From assembly GCF_900087055.1 (NCBI RefSeq), contig NZ_LT575468.1, positions 62,001-126,000 on the forward strand: a stretch of DNA of 64,000 nt. Reading direction: 5' to 3'. This document shows, piece after piece, positions 44,134-53,322 of this stretch. The DNA is from Plesiomonas shigelloides. Its GTDB lineage: Bacteria; Pseudomonadota; Gammaproteobacteria; Enterobacterales; CAMTGL01. Position 1 is the first letter of the stretch. Every line of letters starts with the position of its first letter. The notes under the pieces are model-generated. The model searched no databases. It worked only from the letters and a program-made list of their open reading frames with translations, and was not told the origin of the DNA. A program made the position numbers and the translations under genes.

Positions 44134-45546
44134 TTAGGCCGCATCATTGGCAGTCGGCATAAAGCGCTGGATATCCACCTCATCAATTTGTTCTGGACGC
44201 ATGTAACGGCGTGCGTACTCGTACCAAATCCCGCTACTGAGGAACAGGGCAAACAGCTGCGGATCCAGATGCTGACCTTGCACCATATTAGCCATAATAC
44301 CGAGTGATTCACTCAAGGTTTTCCCTTTCTTATACGGTCTATCGACCGCGGTTAAGGCTTCAAACACATCGGCAATCGCCATCATGCGCGCGGTCAGGCT
44401 CATTTGCTCGCCGGTCAGGCGGCACGGATAGCCTTTACCATCCATGCGCTCATGGTGTCCGCCGGCAATTTCCGGTACATGCGACATGTTGCGCGGGAAA
44501 GGCAGGGTTTTTAGCATCACGATGGTTTGCACGATGTGCTCGTTGATCTTGTAGCGCTCCTCATCGGTCAGCGTGCCACGGCGAACACTCAGGTTATACA
44601 GCTCGCCACGGTTATACAGGTAATGCGGCGCCTGCATATTAAAGCCATAGCCTTGTGGTAGCTGATCGCGCGCTTCGCGTGGGAACAGGTGATCATCGCG
44701 GTCGGCCAGCAATGGCTCCCAAACCGGCAGTGTTGGCGCTGGGGTGCGTTTTTTGCGTTGCAACTCTTCGTGGGATACGCCAATTCGGTCATCCAGTGTG
44801 CGCAGCCAGCGCCGTTCGGCAATCTGTTGTAGGCGCTGTAAATGCTCATCCGACATAAACTCACCACCGATATTGCAGGTAGCGATAAAGCGAAAATCTT
44901 CATCCAATTGCACGATGGCGGTTTGGTACTGCTGCTCGACGGATGATGGGTCGATGCCCTGTAATTGCTGCTCCAATGCGTGGATTTTGGCATCACGCTT
45001 CAGTACTTCAATGCGCATTCGGATCTCGTGCAGCCGATCGTAGATGGTCTCCAGCTTCGTGGCTTTATCCACCACAAACTCCGGTGTGGTGACTTTGCCG
45101 CAGTCATGCAGCCAACTGGCGATGTGCAGCTCTTCACGCTCATCGGCACTTAAGCTGAACTCGGCAAACGGACCGGTTTTGGCCTCGACCGCCGCTTCGG
45201 CCAACATTTCGGTCAGCACAGGAACACGCTGGCAGTGGCCGCCTGTGTAGGCACTCTTGGCATCAATGGCTCCGGCCATCAGCTGGATAAACGCATCCAA
45301 CAGGTTTTTTTGCTCTTGTAACAGACGCTGGGTTTCCACTGTCACCGACAGGTTACCGGCTAAGGCTTCCACCAGTTTGAGTTTAGCCGGTTCGATATGC
45401 TGATCGGCACTGAACGGGTTGACCAGTACCAGCAAGCCAATCAGTTGATCATTGCGATTGCGCATCGCGACCAGCACTGACTCCAACGGCCCAAGGGCTT
45501 TACTGAGCGCCAGCAGCTCCGGCGTGCTATCGGCTGAAATCTGATG
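44134..45546 (-). pseudogene. C-terminal GAF-end/HD-GYP half of an interrupted c-di-GMP phosphodiesterase gene
   Basis: This segment continues, in the same reading frame, the sensor gene that stops at an amber codon (45547-45549). Directly after that codon the frame reads HQISADSTPELLALSKALGP, completing the GAF domain, and goes on through the HD motif SWLHDCGK to the GYP motif GHHERMDGKGYP. HD-GYP proteins hydrolyse c-di-GMP. About 130 residues are inserted between the HD and GYP parts. From an internal ATG at 45486 a 450-residue protein could be made, but without its sensor and membrane anchor. The rest of the frame is intact, so the break is recent, a sequencing error, or read through. Confidence 0.85.
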
Positions 45547-47076
45547 CTAGTGCAGCATTGCGCCTTGTAAGGCTTGTTGCAGCAAGGCGCTAGTGGTGTG
45601 GTTCAGGTGAATCGGCGGCAAGGCGCTGGCATCTAGCCGCTCTTCGCGCCATTGCCACAGGGCGGGGGTCAGGGTGGTGCAATCACGGTCGGGCAGGTAA
45701 ATCACCCCGCCGGCCATGCCGACCAGCCGGGTGGTTTCTTGCATTAAGCCAGCCAGCAAGGTAGTGAAGTCGCGCTCGGCGGCCAACGAGTTACCAATAC
45801 GCAAGAATTGTTGGATGGTACTACGCATCTTGTTCATGGTTTGTGCCAGCTCATCGATTTCCAGCACGATGGAGTTAACCGGCTTTTGGCTATCGAAGCT
45901 AAAGCGGCGAATTTGCTCGGCATTTTGTCGTAGCTGATTCAGTGGCTTGGCAATGCGGTAGGCAATCCACCAGGTGATTGGCAGCGAGGCCAGCAGAACC
46001 AGGCAGGCAATCAGCGTGGATTGATTACGGGTATCGATGGCGTTTTCTAGCATTACGTCAGCAGGGGTAGCAATGGCTAGACGAAATACGCCATGAGCAT
46101 TATGGATAGGGAGTACCGAACCAAACCAAGGCTGCTGGTGATAAGTAAAAAGCAGATGTTGTTCTTGTTCACGTGGAGCATTTTGCGTGGCGCTGAGTAA
46201 TTCAGACAACGGTGGATTGGGGAAGGTCTCGACTGACGCCATGCTGATCTGGCGCTCCGCATTCATGCGGATCACTTCCCGTGGGTCAAGGCTGGCGATG
46301 ATAGTGTCTTGCGGGCTAATCAGCGCCATTTTACTGCCCGCTGGCAGCTTTTGGGCGCGCAATAAATCACTGAAGGTGCGCAGTGAAATATCAATGCCAA
46401 TCACCGCGTGCTGATTTTTGGCTCGCCGGCTGAGGGTGGTACCGATTTCCCGTGATGAGGCAAACACATACATCGGCGACATAATTTGCTGATCCGTATT
46501 CACGCTGGCTTGATACCAACCTCGCTCACGCGGATCGTACAGGTACTCGGGTTTGTCGTCGTTACGCAGCAGATTGAGCTGGTCATCAAAATAGAGAAAA
46601 TTACGCCGGACTTGGCTCGGATTTTGTTCATTGTGATCGATGCTTTGCACCAGCCAATCAGCATTGTGCGGAGCTTGCCAGTTGGTGCGATTAAGTGAGG
46701 TTAGGCGGCGCATCAGCAGCATATCGCCATCGGCATAACCGGCGTATACCGAGTTGGCGTAGGGGCTACTGCGTAAAATTTCGCGCAGGCGTGGCAGCGA
46801 GTCAAAGCGCTGCTCTAGCGTCTGGTAGGTGGTGATCGGCATGGTGGTCAGCAGGTTGACCGCTATCCCCATGGTTTGGGTCGCGAGATCTAACTCAGAT
46901 GCGGCATTGTTGCCGATATAGTTATATTGGGCGCGTGCATTATCAATATTCAATTGATTGGCGCGGTAATAATTGAAGCCGATTAATACCGCACCGACGA
47001 GGCACATCAGCAGACTGAACAGGGTGGCAATTTGAATTTGTAGCGGGAAGCGTCGGTTACGCCAAAAGGAGGTCAT
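45547..47076 (-). CDS. N-terminal dCache-HAMP-GAF sensor part, ended by an in-frame amber codon
   Basis: The 509 residues form a membrane sensor: a transmembrane helix near residues 15-35, a periplasmic double-Cache-like domain (about 40-340, with YDPRERGWYQ and VIGIDISLRTFSDLL), a second membrane helix (LIACLVLLASLPITWWIAY), a HAMP segment (RIAKPLNQLRQNAEQI) and the beginning of a GAF domain (IGNSLAAERDFTTLLAGLMQE). The protein ends abruptly at TAG inside the GAF domain; the same frame continues to 44134 with an HD-GYP domain, giving a 980-residue protein if the amber codon were a sense codon (CAG by one transition). A truncated receptor without output would be non-functional. Confidence 0.85.
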   Translation of the reverse strand: MTSFWRNRRFPLQIQIATLFSLLMCLVGAVLIGFNYYRANQLNIDNARAQYNYIGNNAASELDLATQTMGIAVNLLTTMPITTYQTLEQRFDSLPRLREILRSSPYANSVYAGYADGDMLLMRRLTSLNRTNWQAPHNADWLVQSIDHNEQNPSQVRRNFLYFDDQLNLLRNDDKPEYLYDPRERGWYQASVNTDQQIMSPMYVFASSREIGTTLSRRAKNQHAVIGIDISLRTFSDLLRAQKLPAGSKMALISPQDTIIASLDPREVIRMNAERQISMASVETFPNPPLSELLSATQNAPREQEQHLLFTYHQQPWFGSVLPIHNAHGVFRLAIATPADVMLENAIDTRNQSTLIACLVLLASLPITWWIAYRIAKPLNQLRQNAEQIRRFSFDSQKPVNSIVLEIDELAQTMNKMRSTIQQFLRIGNSLAAERDFTTLLAGLMQETTRLVGMAGGVIYLPDRDCTTLTPALWQWREERLDASALPPIHLNHTTSALLQQALQGAMLH

Positions 47077-47267
47077 AGTAATCCGCCCTGAAATAATACA
47101 TCTGGAGATGAAAATGGCTGGCTATTGCGCTGTTCTGCCGCTCTCTGTGTCGACCTTATTAAAAGAAATGTAGTCATAAATAGCCACTTATGCCGTTTCT
47201 TTTTTGTTCGGTACTGTGAGCTGTACGAGATGTTATCTGATCGCTGACGGTTGCTGTTGCACGCTAT

Positions 47268-47296
47268 CCTAACGGCATAAATTGGTTGCCGTTAGG
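47268..47296. repeat. Perfect 10-bp inverted repeat downstream of zupT
   Basis: CCTAACGGCA (47268-47277) and TGCCGTTAGG (47287-47296) surround a 9-nt spacer. It lies between the end of zupT and the start of the broken sensor gene. No T-run follows on either strand; a terminator of zupT or a regulator site for the sensor gene are both possible. Confidence 0.5.
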
Positions 47297-47332
47297 AATG
47301 AGAATGGACTTCTTTGACGTTATACATATTTG

Positions 47333-48136
47333 TTACAGCAGTGCCAAACTAAATCCCATCACCGCCATACCACACAGAACGCCGTGGCTCGGGTTGGCTT
47401 CTGGCGCCAGATCTTTGGCCAGTGGCATCAACTCATCCACCGATAACGCCACCATGATCCCGGCTACTGCCGCCATAATCAGCGCCATCAACACTGGCGA
47501 AATGATCGGGCCCAGTACTAAGGCGGCCAGCAAGCCACCGGCAATTTCAGCAATCCCGGATAAGCCCGCCCAGAAAATTGCTTGGCGTTTAGAGCCGGTT
47601 GCGGCGTAGACCGGTGCGGCCACCGCTAGACCTTCTGGAATATTGTGAATCGCCACGGCCAGCGCGATCCCTAATCCTAGCTCCAAGTTACTGCTGGCGG
47701 TGATGTAGGTGGCAATGCCTTCTGGGAAGTTGTGCAAGCTAATGCCGAGCGTCAGCAGCATGGCGGTACGGCGCAGTTTTTTATCGGACATCACGCCTTG
47801 CTTGGCCGATGACAGCATCAGGTCATGGGCATGGTCGTGTGGCAACATACGGTCTAAGGCAAAGTAACCGAGCAGACCGGCAATAAAGGCCGCGTAACCG
47901 GCCAGCGCCGACACGCCAGGCGTGGTTAGCGCCGCGGGCAGCATTTCCATCAGCGCAATCAGCAGCATGATCCCTGCGGCAAAACCCAAGGCAAAGCTTA
48001 ATACGCGGTTAGAGGGTTTGCGACCAATCACCCCAGCTAGCGCACCGACAAACGTCGCGCCACCGGCCAGCAGTGTCAGTACCAAAGGGACTGTCTGGAC
48101 GGAGGTAAACAGAGCGGGGAGAGTCAGTGTAGTCAT
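47333..48136 (-). CDS. zupT: ZIP-family zinc (divalent metal) transporter ZupT
   Basis: ZupT is an inner-membrane importer of zinc, iron, manganese and cobalt. The 267-residue protein has eight hydrophobic segments and the ZIP signatures [13 protein letters not shown] and [11 protein letters not shown], whose His, Asn and Glu residues form the metal site; a short loop HDHAHD lies before TM4. E. coli ZupT has 257 residues and also sits next to ribB. A Fur-like box lies 22 bp upstream of the start codon, suggesting iron-dependent repression. Confidence 0.95.
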   Translation of the reverse strand: MTTLTLPALFTSVQTVPLVLTLLAGGATFVGALAGVIGRKPSNRVLSFALGFAAGIMLLIALMEMLPAALTTPGVSALAGYAAFIAGLLGYFALDRMLPHDHAHDLMLSSAKQGVMSDKKLRRTAMLLTLGISLHNFPEGIATYITASSNLELGLGIALAVAIHNIPEGLAVAAPVYAATGSKRQAIFWAGLSGIAEIAGGLLAALVLGPIISPVLMALIMAAVAGIMVALSVDELMPLAKDLAPEANPSHGVLCGMAVMGFSLALL

Positions 48137-48157
48137 CGGCGCGCCTCATGCTGCAAT

Positions 48158-48172
48158 TGATACTTATTATCA
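48158..48172 (-). promoter_or_regulatory. Fur-like box upstream of zupT
   Basis: On the minus strand the sequence reads TGATAATAAGTATCA, matching the 7-1-7 Fur consensus TGATAATNATTATCA at all but one position outside the centre. It lies 22-36 bp upstream of the zupT ATG, where a promoter would be expected. A Zur or MntR site is possible but fits less well. Confidence 0.6.
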
Positions 48173-48418
48173 TTTATTGCAGTGTAGCGGGATTACTGTT
48201 GAAAAGACAACCGGTGTGAAGAATAAAACTGATAGTTAAAACCGATTAATCGGGGGAATGGCAAGGCAATAGCACCTCGATGAGAGGACGCTGGATAGCA
48301 GCCTACGGCAAATCGAGCTGATTTACCGTATGGCTGCGCGCGATGACAGCGGCACTGTAACCGTAACGCAGAGCCACGCAGTGCGTGGGTGCTACGTTAG
48401 GGCCGTGTTAGGGCAGTG

Positions 48419-48691
48419 TTAGTCGCGTGGCTCGGCTGGGGTCTCGCCGGCTTGACGCGCTTCTAGCTCAGTCAGACGGGCTTCCAGCTGCATCAGCTTT
48501 TCGCGGGTGCGCAGCAACACTTGGGTCTGCACATCAAATTCTTCGCGGTTAACCACATCCAGCTTGGCCAGTTGGGCTTGCAGAATTTGGCGGATCTTTT
48601 TCTCGGCTTCCTCGCCGAAATCGCGGATCCCCTTGGGCATAGATTCATGCACCTGACGGGCAATCTGCTCGATTTTTTTCGGATCAATCAT
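48419..48691 (-). CDS. ubiK: Ubiquinone biosynthesis accessory factor UbiK
   Basis: UbiK (YqiC) is a small coiled-coil protein that supports aerobic ubiquinone synthesis together with UbiJ. The 90-residue protein is almost the same as E. coli UbiK in its first 75 residues ([20 protein letters not shown], then [17 protein letters not shown]), with the C-terminal coiled coil [15 protein letters not shown]. The ATG at 48691 is chosen because AGGAGG lies 7 bp before it; an ATG at 48697 lies too close to that site. The ribB-zupT-ubiK grouping is as in E. coli. Confidence 0.95.
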   Translation of the reverse strand: MIDPKKIEQIARQVHESMPKGIRDFGEEAEKKIRQILQAQLAKLDVVNREEFDVQTQVLLRTREKLMQLEARLTELEARQAGETPAEPRD

Positions 48692-49033
48692 CGTCATTCC
48701 TCCTGAGATAGACTTCTATTGTACGGTAACTGAGGCGCGATAGGTAATGACTGCGCACCATGGCAGTGATGATTCGCACGCTTTCGCCGGTTGCTTTGCG
48801 CAATCGCGCAAGATGGGGATTGAGTGTCGCGGCGGTGGGTATAGAAGGATAGGTCTGCGGGAAAGAAGCGAAAAAACGACGGCCGAAAAAAAAGCCATCT
48901 TCTTATGAAGATGGCTTTAACGCATGACTCACAGGCTGCGCTGTCAGACCGTGCATCTCTGATGCGTCGCAAGAAGCGATGAGTCAATCATCGACAACGC
49001 CCGTGGCCGCCAGCATAGACGGCCTGTGGGTGA
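48692..49033. other. Intergenic region between ubiK and the RND operon
   Basis: About 340 bp. It holds the ubiK promoter and ribosome site on its left side and the terminator of the RND operon at 48886-48918. Open frames in it have no ribosome site and no recognisable product. Nothing else was recognised. Confidence 0.5.
48886..48918 (-). terminator. Rho-independent terminator of the RND efflux operon
   Basis: AAAGCCATCTTC (48891-48902) and GAAGATGGCTTT (48907-48918) form a perfect 12-bp stem with a 4-nt loop. Read on the minus strand, the stem ends in a run of T residues (48886-48890). It lies 116 bp after the stop of the RND pump gene. Confidence 0.92.
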
Positions 49034-52000
49034 TTATTCCTGCGTACGGTTTTCACGGTGGGCGGCACGCGCCTCATCCACACGCTGTAGCTTTTCCAGA
49101 TCTTTATCTTCCACGAACACCGGCAGCGGTTTGTGCTGGCTCGCCAGGAAGGTGTAGATCACTGGCAGAACGAACAGGGTGAACAGGGTACCGATCGCCA
49201 GACCGGCGACGATTACGATCGCCATACTGAAACGCGCCGCGGCGCCAGGACCGGCCGCATACAGCAGAGGGATCAGACCGGCAATCATCGCCGCAGTGGT
49301 CATCAGGATTGGACGCATCCGCACTTCGGCGGCCGCCATCACCGCATCCATCCGGTTGCGGCCATGCATCAACTGCTCTTCTTTGGCCACTTCACAGATC
49401 AGAATACCGTGCTTGGTAATCAGACCGATCAAGGTGATAAGGCCAACCTGCGAGTAGATGTTCATGGTGGCAAAGCCCCATGCCAAGGCGACCAAGGCAC
49501 CACACACCGCCAACGGTACGGAAACCAGAATGACCAGAGGGTCACGCACGGATTCAAACTGGATGGACAGTACCAAGAAGATCACCGCCAGTGCCAGACC
49601 AAAGGTGCCCATCAGTGCATTACCTTCGGTAACGAACTGGCGTGATTCACCCATAAAGTTATAGCTATAACCTTGTGGCATGCTTTCGCTGGCTTGTGCT
49701 TCGATCCAGTTTACGGCGTCACCCATGGTCACACCCGGAGCTAGAACTGCACTCAAAGTGGCGGAGTTCATCTGGTTAAAGTGTGGCAGTGATGGTGGCG
49801 CTGAGGTCACGGTGATTTTCACCAAGTTGCTCAGTGGTACCGACTCACCGTCAGAGGCTTTCACATACAGCTGGTTCAGCAGATCCGGGTTCAGACGGTA
49901 CTTACGCTCCATCTGTGGGATCACCTGATACGAACGGCCATACAGGTCGATACGGTTGATATAACCACCGGCCAACATGGTGGACAGGGCATTACCGATA
50001 TCCTGCATGGTCACGCCATAGGCACCGGCTTTATCCTTATCGATCTTGATGTTCAGGTTGGCGGAGTTGTAGTTCAGATCCATAGAGGAATACACGAACA
50101 TACCGTTATGCTGAATTTTGCCCAGCATATCCGACGCAATCTGGAACAGGCTTTCGAAGCTGTTCGGTGTGGTGATCACGAACTGGAATGGCAGACCGCT
50201 GGATGCCCCCGGCAGGGATGGCATCTGGAACGCGGTAATCGACATTGCCGGTACGTCTTTCACCAACTTGGTCACCCGGTTAGCAATTTCTTGCTGGCTG
50301 GCCGAGCGATCACTCCATGGCACCAAGGTCGCCAGACCCAGCGCTTGGTTGCTGGTTGGGATCCCGGAGAACAGCTGTGAGTATTGCACCTCAGGCTGCT
50401 CCGACAGGATTTTGTTTACCGGCGCCATGCTTTGCTGGATGAAGTCCAGGTTGGCATTCGATGGCGCGGTACCCATCAGCATCACGACGCCGTTATCTTC
50501 GTTCGGTGCCAGTTCACTTGGGATGAACTTAAACAGCACCGGCAGCGAGATAAACACCAATACGGCAAACGCAATCACCACACTGCGGTGCTGCATGATA
50601 GCGCGCAGCGCATTCATGTAGCGGGCGGTCAGGTTTTCCAGCAGATGGTGAACGGTTTCCTCGAATTTGCTTGGCTTGTCATTGGCTTTCAGTACGTGCG
50701 CACACATCATCGGCGACAAGGTCAACGCAACGATACCCGACACAAATACTGCACCAGCCAATGTCAGGGCAAACTCTTTAAACAGAGAGCCGGTCAAACC
50801 ACCCATCAGGGCAATTGGCGCATACACCGCACCCAGCGTCAGGGTCATCGAGATAACCGGCACCGCAATCTCACGGGTACCGATGATGGCGGCGCGGAAC
50901 GGGGATTCGCCTTCCTTAATATGCCGGTCGACGTTTTCCAAGACCACGATGGCGTCATCCACCACCAGACCGATTGCCAGTACCATCGCCAGCAGCGTCA
51001 TCAGGTTCAAGGTAAACCCGAACAGCTGCATCATCATGGCCACACCAATCAGTGACAGCGGGATGGTGACCACTGGGATCAGTACCGCACGCAGCGAGCC
51101 CAAGAACAAGGTGATCACCACCAGTACGATCACACCGGCTTCCACGATGGTTTTCACCACTTCGTGGATAGAGTCGTTAATCGCAATGGTGGAGTCGTAC
51201 ATGACGCGCATCTTGATGGTGCTCGGCATGTTACGTTCCATGTCCGGCAGCAGCTTCAGCACATCTTGCGCTACGGTGATCGGGTTGGCCGATGGTGCAC
51301 CGTTAATCGCCAGTACTACCGCTTCTTTACCGTTGGCACTCGCACGGTACAAGTCAGAGCTCTTATCCATGGTGACTTTCGCAATGTCCGACAGACGAAT
51401 GACTTGTCCATCGTTGTTGCTGATCACCAGGTTTTGCATCGACTTAACGTCATTGACCTGCGTATCGGCGTTGCCGTTGTAATACACGAAGTAACCGTTG
51501 GACTGACCGGCGGCAGACTGGTAGTTGTTCGCCGACAGAACGCGGGCTAAATCACTACCGGTAATACCGAAGGCCGCCATCTTGGCTGGGTTTGGCCAGA
51601 CACGCATGGCGTAATCCGAGCCCCCGTACAGGTCAACCTTGGCTACCCCGTTAACGGTGAACAGCATAGGTTTTACCACGCGGTTCAGGTAGTCGGTGAT
51701 CTGACTGGAGTTGATGGCATCACTGGTAAAGCCGATATACAAAATACCGGTACTGGAGCCGGTGGAACTGGTAATGGTCGGATCCTGCGCCTCTTTTGGC
51801 ATCTGGGATCGTACCGAGTTCACCTTAGCCAGAATATCGGCCATTGCCGCATCCGGATTGGTATTCAGCTTCATGTAAACGGTAATCACCGATGACCCCA
51901 TCAAACTGCTGGAGGTCATGAAATCGATGTTATCCGCTTGCGCAATCGCCTGTTCCAACGGGGTGGTGATAAAACCTTGGATCAGGTCAGAACTGGCCCC

Positions 52001-52156
52001 GAAGTAGCTGGTGCTGACCGTGATCACGGTATTCGTCATTTCCGGATACTGACGCACCTGCATTTTAATGAGAGCTTGCAGGCCGAGCAGGGCGATCAGA
52101 AAACTGATCGACGCTGCCAGTACCGGCCTGCGGATAAATATGTCGGTAAAACGCAT
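49034..52156 (-). CDS. RND multidrug efflux pump, inner-membrane transporter (HAE1 family)
   Basis: A 1040-residue proton-driven RND pump expected to form a trimer with the adaptor encoded upstream and an outer-membrane channel of the TolC type, which is not encoded here. It starts MRFTDIFIRRPVLA, has twelve membrane helices in two halves and two large periplasmic loops. The proton-relay pair is seen in GLVVDDAIVVLENVDRH and the TM10 lysine in GLITKHGILICEVAKEEQ; KHGILI instead of the KNAILI of AcrB puts it in a side branch of HAE1. The substrate cannot be told. Third gene of the tetR-adaptor-pump operon, 18 bp after the adaptor. Confidence 0.94.
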   Translation of the reverse strand: MRFTDIFIRRPVLAASISFLIALLGLQALIKMQVRQYPEMTNTVITVSTSYFGASSDLIQGFITTPLEQAIAQADNIDFMTSSSLMGSSVITVYMKLNTNPDAAMADILAKVNSVRSQMPKEAQDPTITSSTGSSTGILYIGFTSDAINSSQITDYLNRVVKPMLFTVNGVAKVDLYGGSDYAMRVWPNPAKMAAFGITGSDLARVLSANNYQSAAGQSNGYFVYYNGNADTQVNDVKSMQNLVISNNDGQVIRLSDIAKVTMDKSSDLYRASANGKEAVVLAINGAPSANPITVAQDVLKLLPDMERNMPSTIKMRVMYDSTIAINDSIHEVVKTIVEAGVIVLVVITLFLGSLRAVLIPVVTIPLSLIGVAMMMQLFGFTLNLMTLLAMVLAIGLVVDDAIVVLENVDRHIKEGESPFRAAIIGTREIAVPVISMTLTLGAVYAPIALMGGLTGSLFKEFALTLAGAVFVSGIVALTLSPMMCAHVLKANDKPSKFEETVHHLLENLTARYMNALRAIMQHRSVVIAFAVLVFISLPVLFKFIPSELAPNEDNGVVMLMGTAPSNANLDFIQQSMAPVNKILSEQPEVQYSQLFSGIPTSNQALGLATLVPWSDRSASQQEIANRVTKLVKDVPAMSITAFQMPSLPGASSGLPFQFVITTPNSFESLFQIASDMLGKIQHNGMFVYSSMDLNYNSANLNIKIDKDKAGAYGVTMQDIGNALSTMLAGGYINRIDLYGRSYQVIPQMERKYRLNPDLLNQLYVKASDGESVPLSNLVKITVTSAPPSLPHFNQMNSATLSAVLAPGVTMGDAVNWIEAQASESMPQGYSYNFMGESRQFVTEGNALMGTFGLALAVIFLVLSIQFESVRDPLVILVSVPLAVCGALVALAWGFATMNIYSQVGLITLIGLITKHGILICEVAKEEQLMHGRNRMDAVMAAAEVRMRPILMTTAAMIAGLIPLLYAAGPGAAARFSMAIVIVAGLAIGTLFTLFVLPVIYTFLASQHKPLPVFVEDKDLEKLQRVDEARAAHRENRTQE

Positions 52157-52174
52157 GCTTCCTTTTCTCCCGGA

Positions 52175-53281
52175 TTAGAGCATCGGCGGCTGCGCTGGAA
52201 CAACCAGCGGATCATCGTTCACAACATGCACTTTGCTGTCGTTACTCAGACGAACCTGACCAGTGGTCACCAGACGTTCACCGGCTTGCAACCCGTCCAG
52301 AATATGGACGCTATCGCCGCGACGATCGCCCGCCTTCACTGTCAGCTGTGCGGCACGCAGTACGCCATCCTTTTCCTTCAGCACGTATACGGTTTCCCCG
52401 TATAGCGTGAAAGCAACCGCGGTCTGTGGGATCACGATCTGATCTTTTAGCGTTGGCAGAATGATTTTGGCTTGGGCAAACATACCGGAGCGCAGACGAC
52501 CGTCGTTGTTCGGAATGTCAGCTTGCACTTCAATCAGACCACTTTGTGCGGTCACTGCCGGTTCAATGGCGGTGATTTGGCCGCTAAATGGCACTTTTGG
52601 ATAGGCGTCCACGTAGATATCGATCGGCTGACCGGTATGGATACGGGAAATTTCGGTCTGCGGTACGGTGAAACGCAGTTTCATCACCGACACATCTTCC
52701 AGACGCACAATGTTGGTGCCTGGTTGCAGATATTGACCGAGGTTAACGTTACGGATCCCGACGATACCGCTGAACGGCGCGCGGATTTTGTAGTGAGCGA
52801 TGGTCGCTTTCAGGCTGTCAATTTGAGCCAGCAGAGACTCATAGTTCGCTTTGGCCTCATCCAAGTTGGACTTCGACACGAACTTGGTCTTGGACAGCTC
52901 TAAATAACGCTGGTAAGTCGCACGTACCGCAGGCAGCTTAGCTTGTGACGCCTGCAGGTTAGCCACTTCCACGCTGTCATCCAGCTGCACCAGAACCTGA
53001 CCGGCTTGCACCTTATCACCGGACTGGAAGTTAATCTGCTTGATCAGACCGGCCGTCTGAGTGGAGACGTTCACCCCTTGATTCGGATCGATAAAACCGA
53101 TCGCTTCAATGGTTGGGGTCCAGTCGGTCGCTTTGACGTCAACCGCAGTTACCGGATAATCCGGCTCCGGACGATTGGCCAAAGCATTGGCAATCATGTG
53201 TTGTTTGAATATGTTAAAGCCAATGACGCTGCCCAGCAGCACGATCACCAGCAGTAACATCCCTGCGACCCATTTTTTCAT
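52175..53281 (-). CDS. RND efflux periplasmic adaptor (membrane fusion protein)
   Basis: A 368-residue membrane fusion protein that joins the RND pump to the outer-membrane channel. It has an N-terminal membrane anchor (about residues 5-28, with no lipobox cysteine), a lipoyl/barrel-sandwich domain (GLIKQINFQSGDKVQAGQVLVQLDD and APFSGIVGIRNVNLGQYL), an alpha-helical hairpin between them, a beta-barrel domain and a C-terminal membrane-proximal domain. It belongs to the same operon as the TetR gene upstream (41 bp) and the pump downstream. Confidence 0.94.
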   Translation of the reverse strand: MKKWVAGMLLLVIVLLGSVIGFNIFKQHMIANALANRPEPDYPVTAVDVKATDWTPTIEAIGFIDPNQGVNVSTQTAGLIKQINFQSGDKVQAGQVLVQLDDSVEVANLQASQAKLPAVRATYQRYLELSKTKFVSKSNLDEAKANYESLLAQIDSLKATIAHYKIRAPFSGIVGIRNVNLGQYLQPGTNIVRLEDVSVMKLRFTVPQTEISRIHTGQPIDIYVDAYPKVPFSGQITAIEPAVTAQSGLIEVQADIPNNDGRLRSGMFAQAKIILPTLKDQIVIPQTAVAFTLYGETVYVLKEKDGVLRAAQLTVKAGDRRGDSVHILDGLQAGERLVTTGQVRLSNDSKVHVVNDDPLVVPAQPPML

Positions 53282-53322
53282 CTTTTTTGATGCTCCGTAT
53301 TAAAATACCGCTCAAGTTTGTT

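Noticed and set aside
50384-51482. Long open frames on the plus strand inside the RND pump gene
   Set aside because: They are antisense to a highly conserved coding region, have low-complexity composition (many H, Q, R, T) and no recognisable family; they arise from the codon pattern of the real gene.
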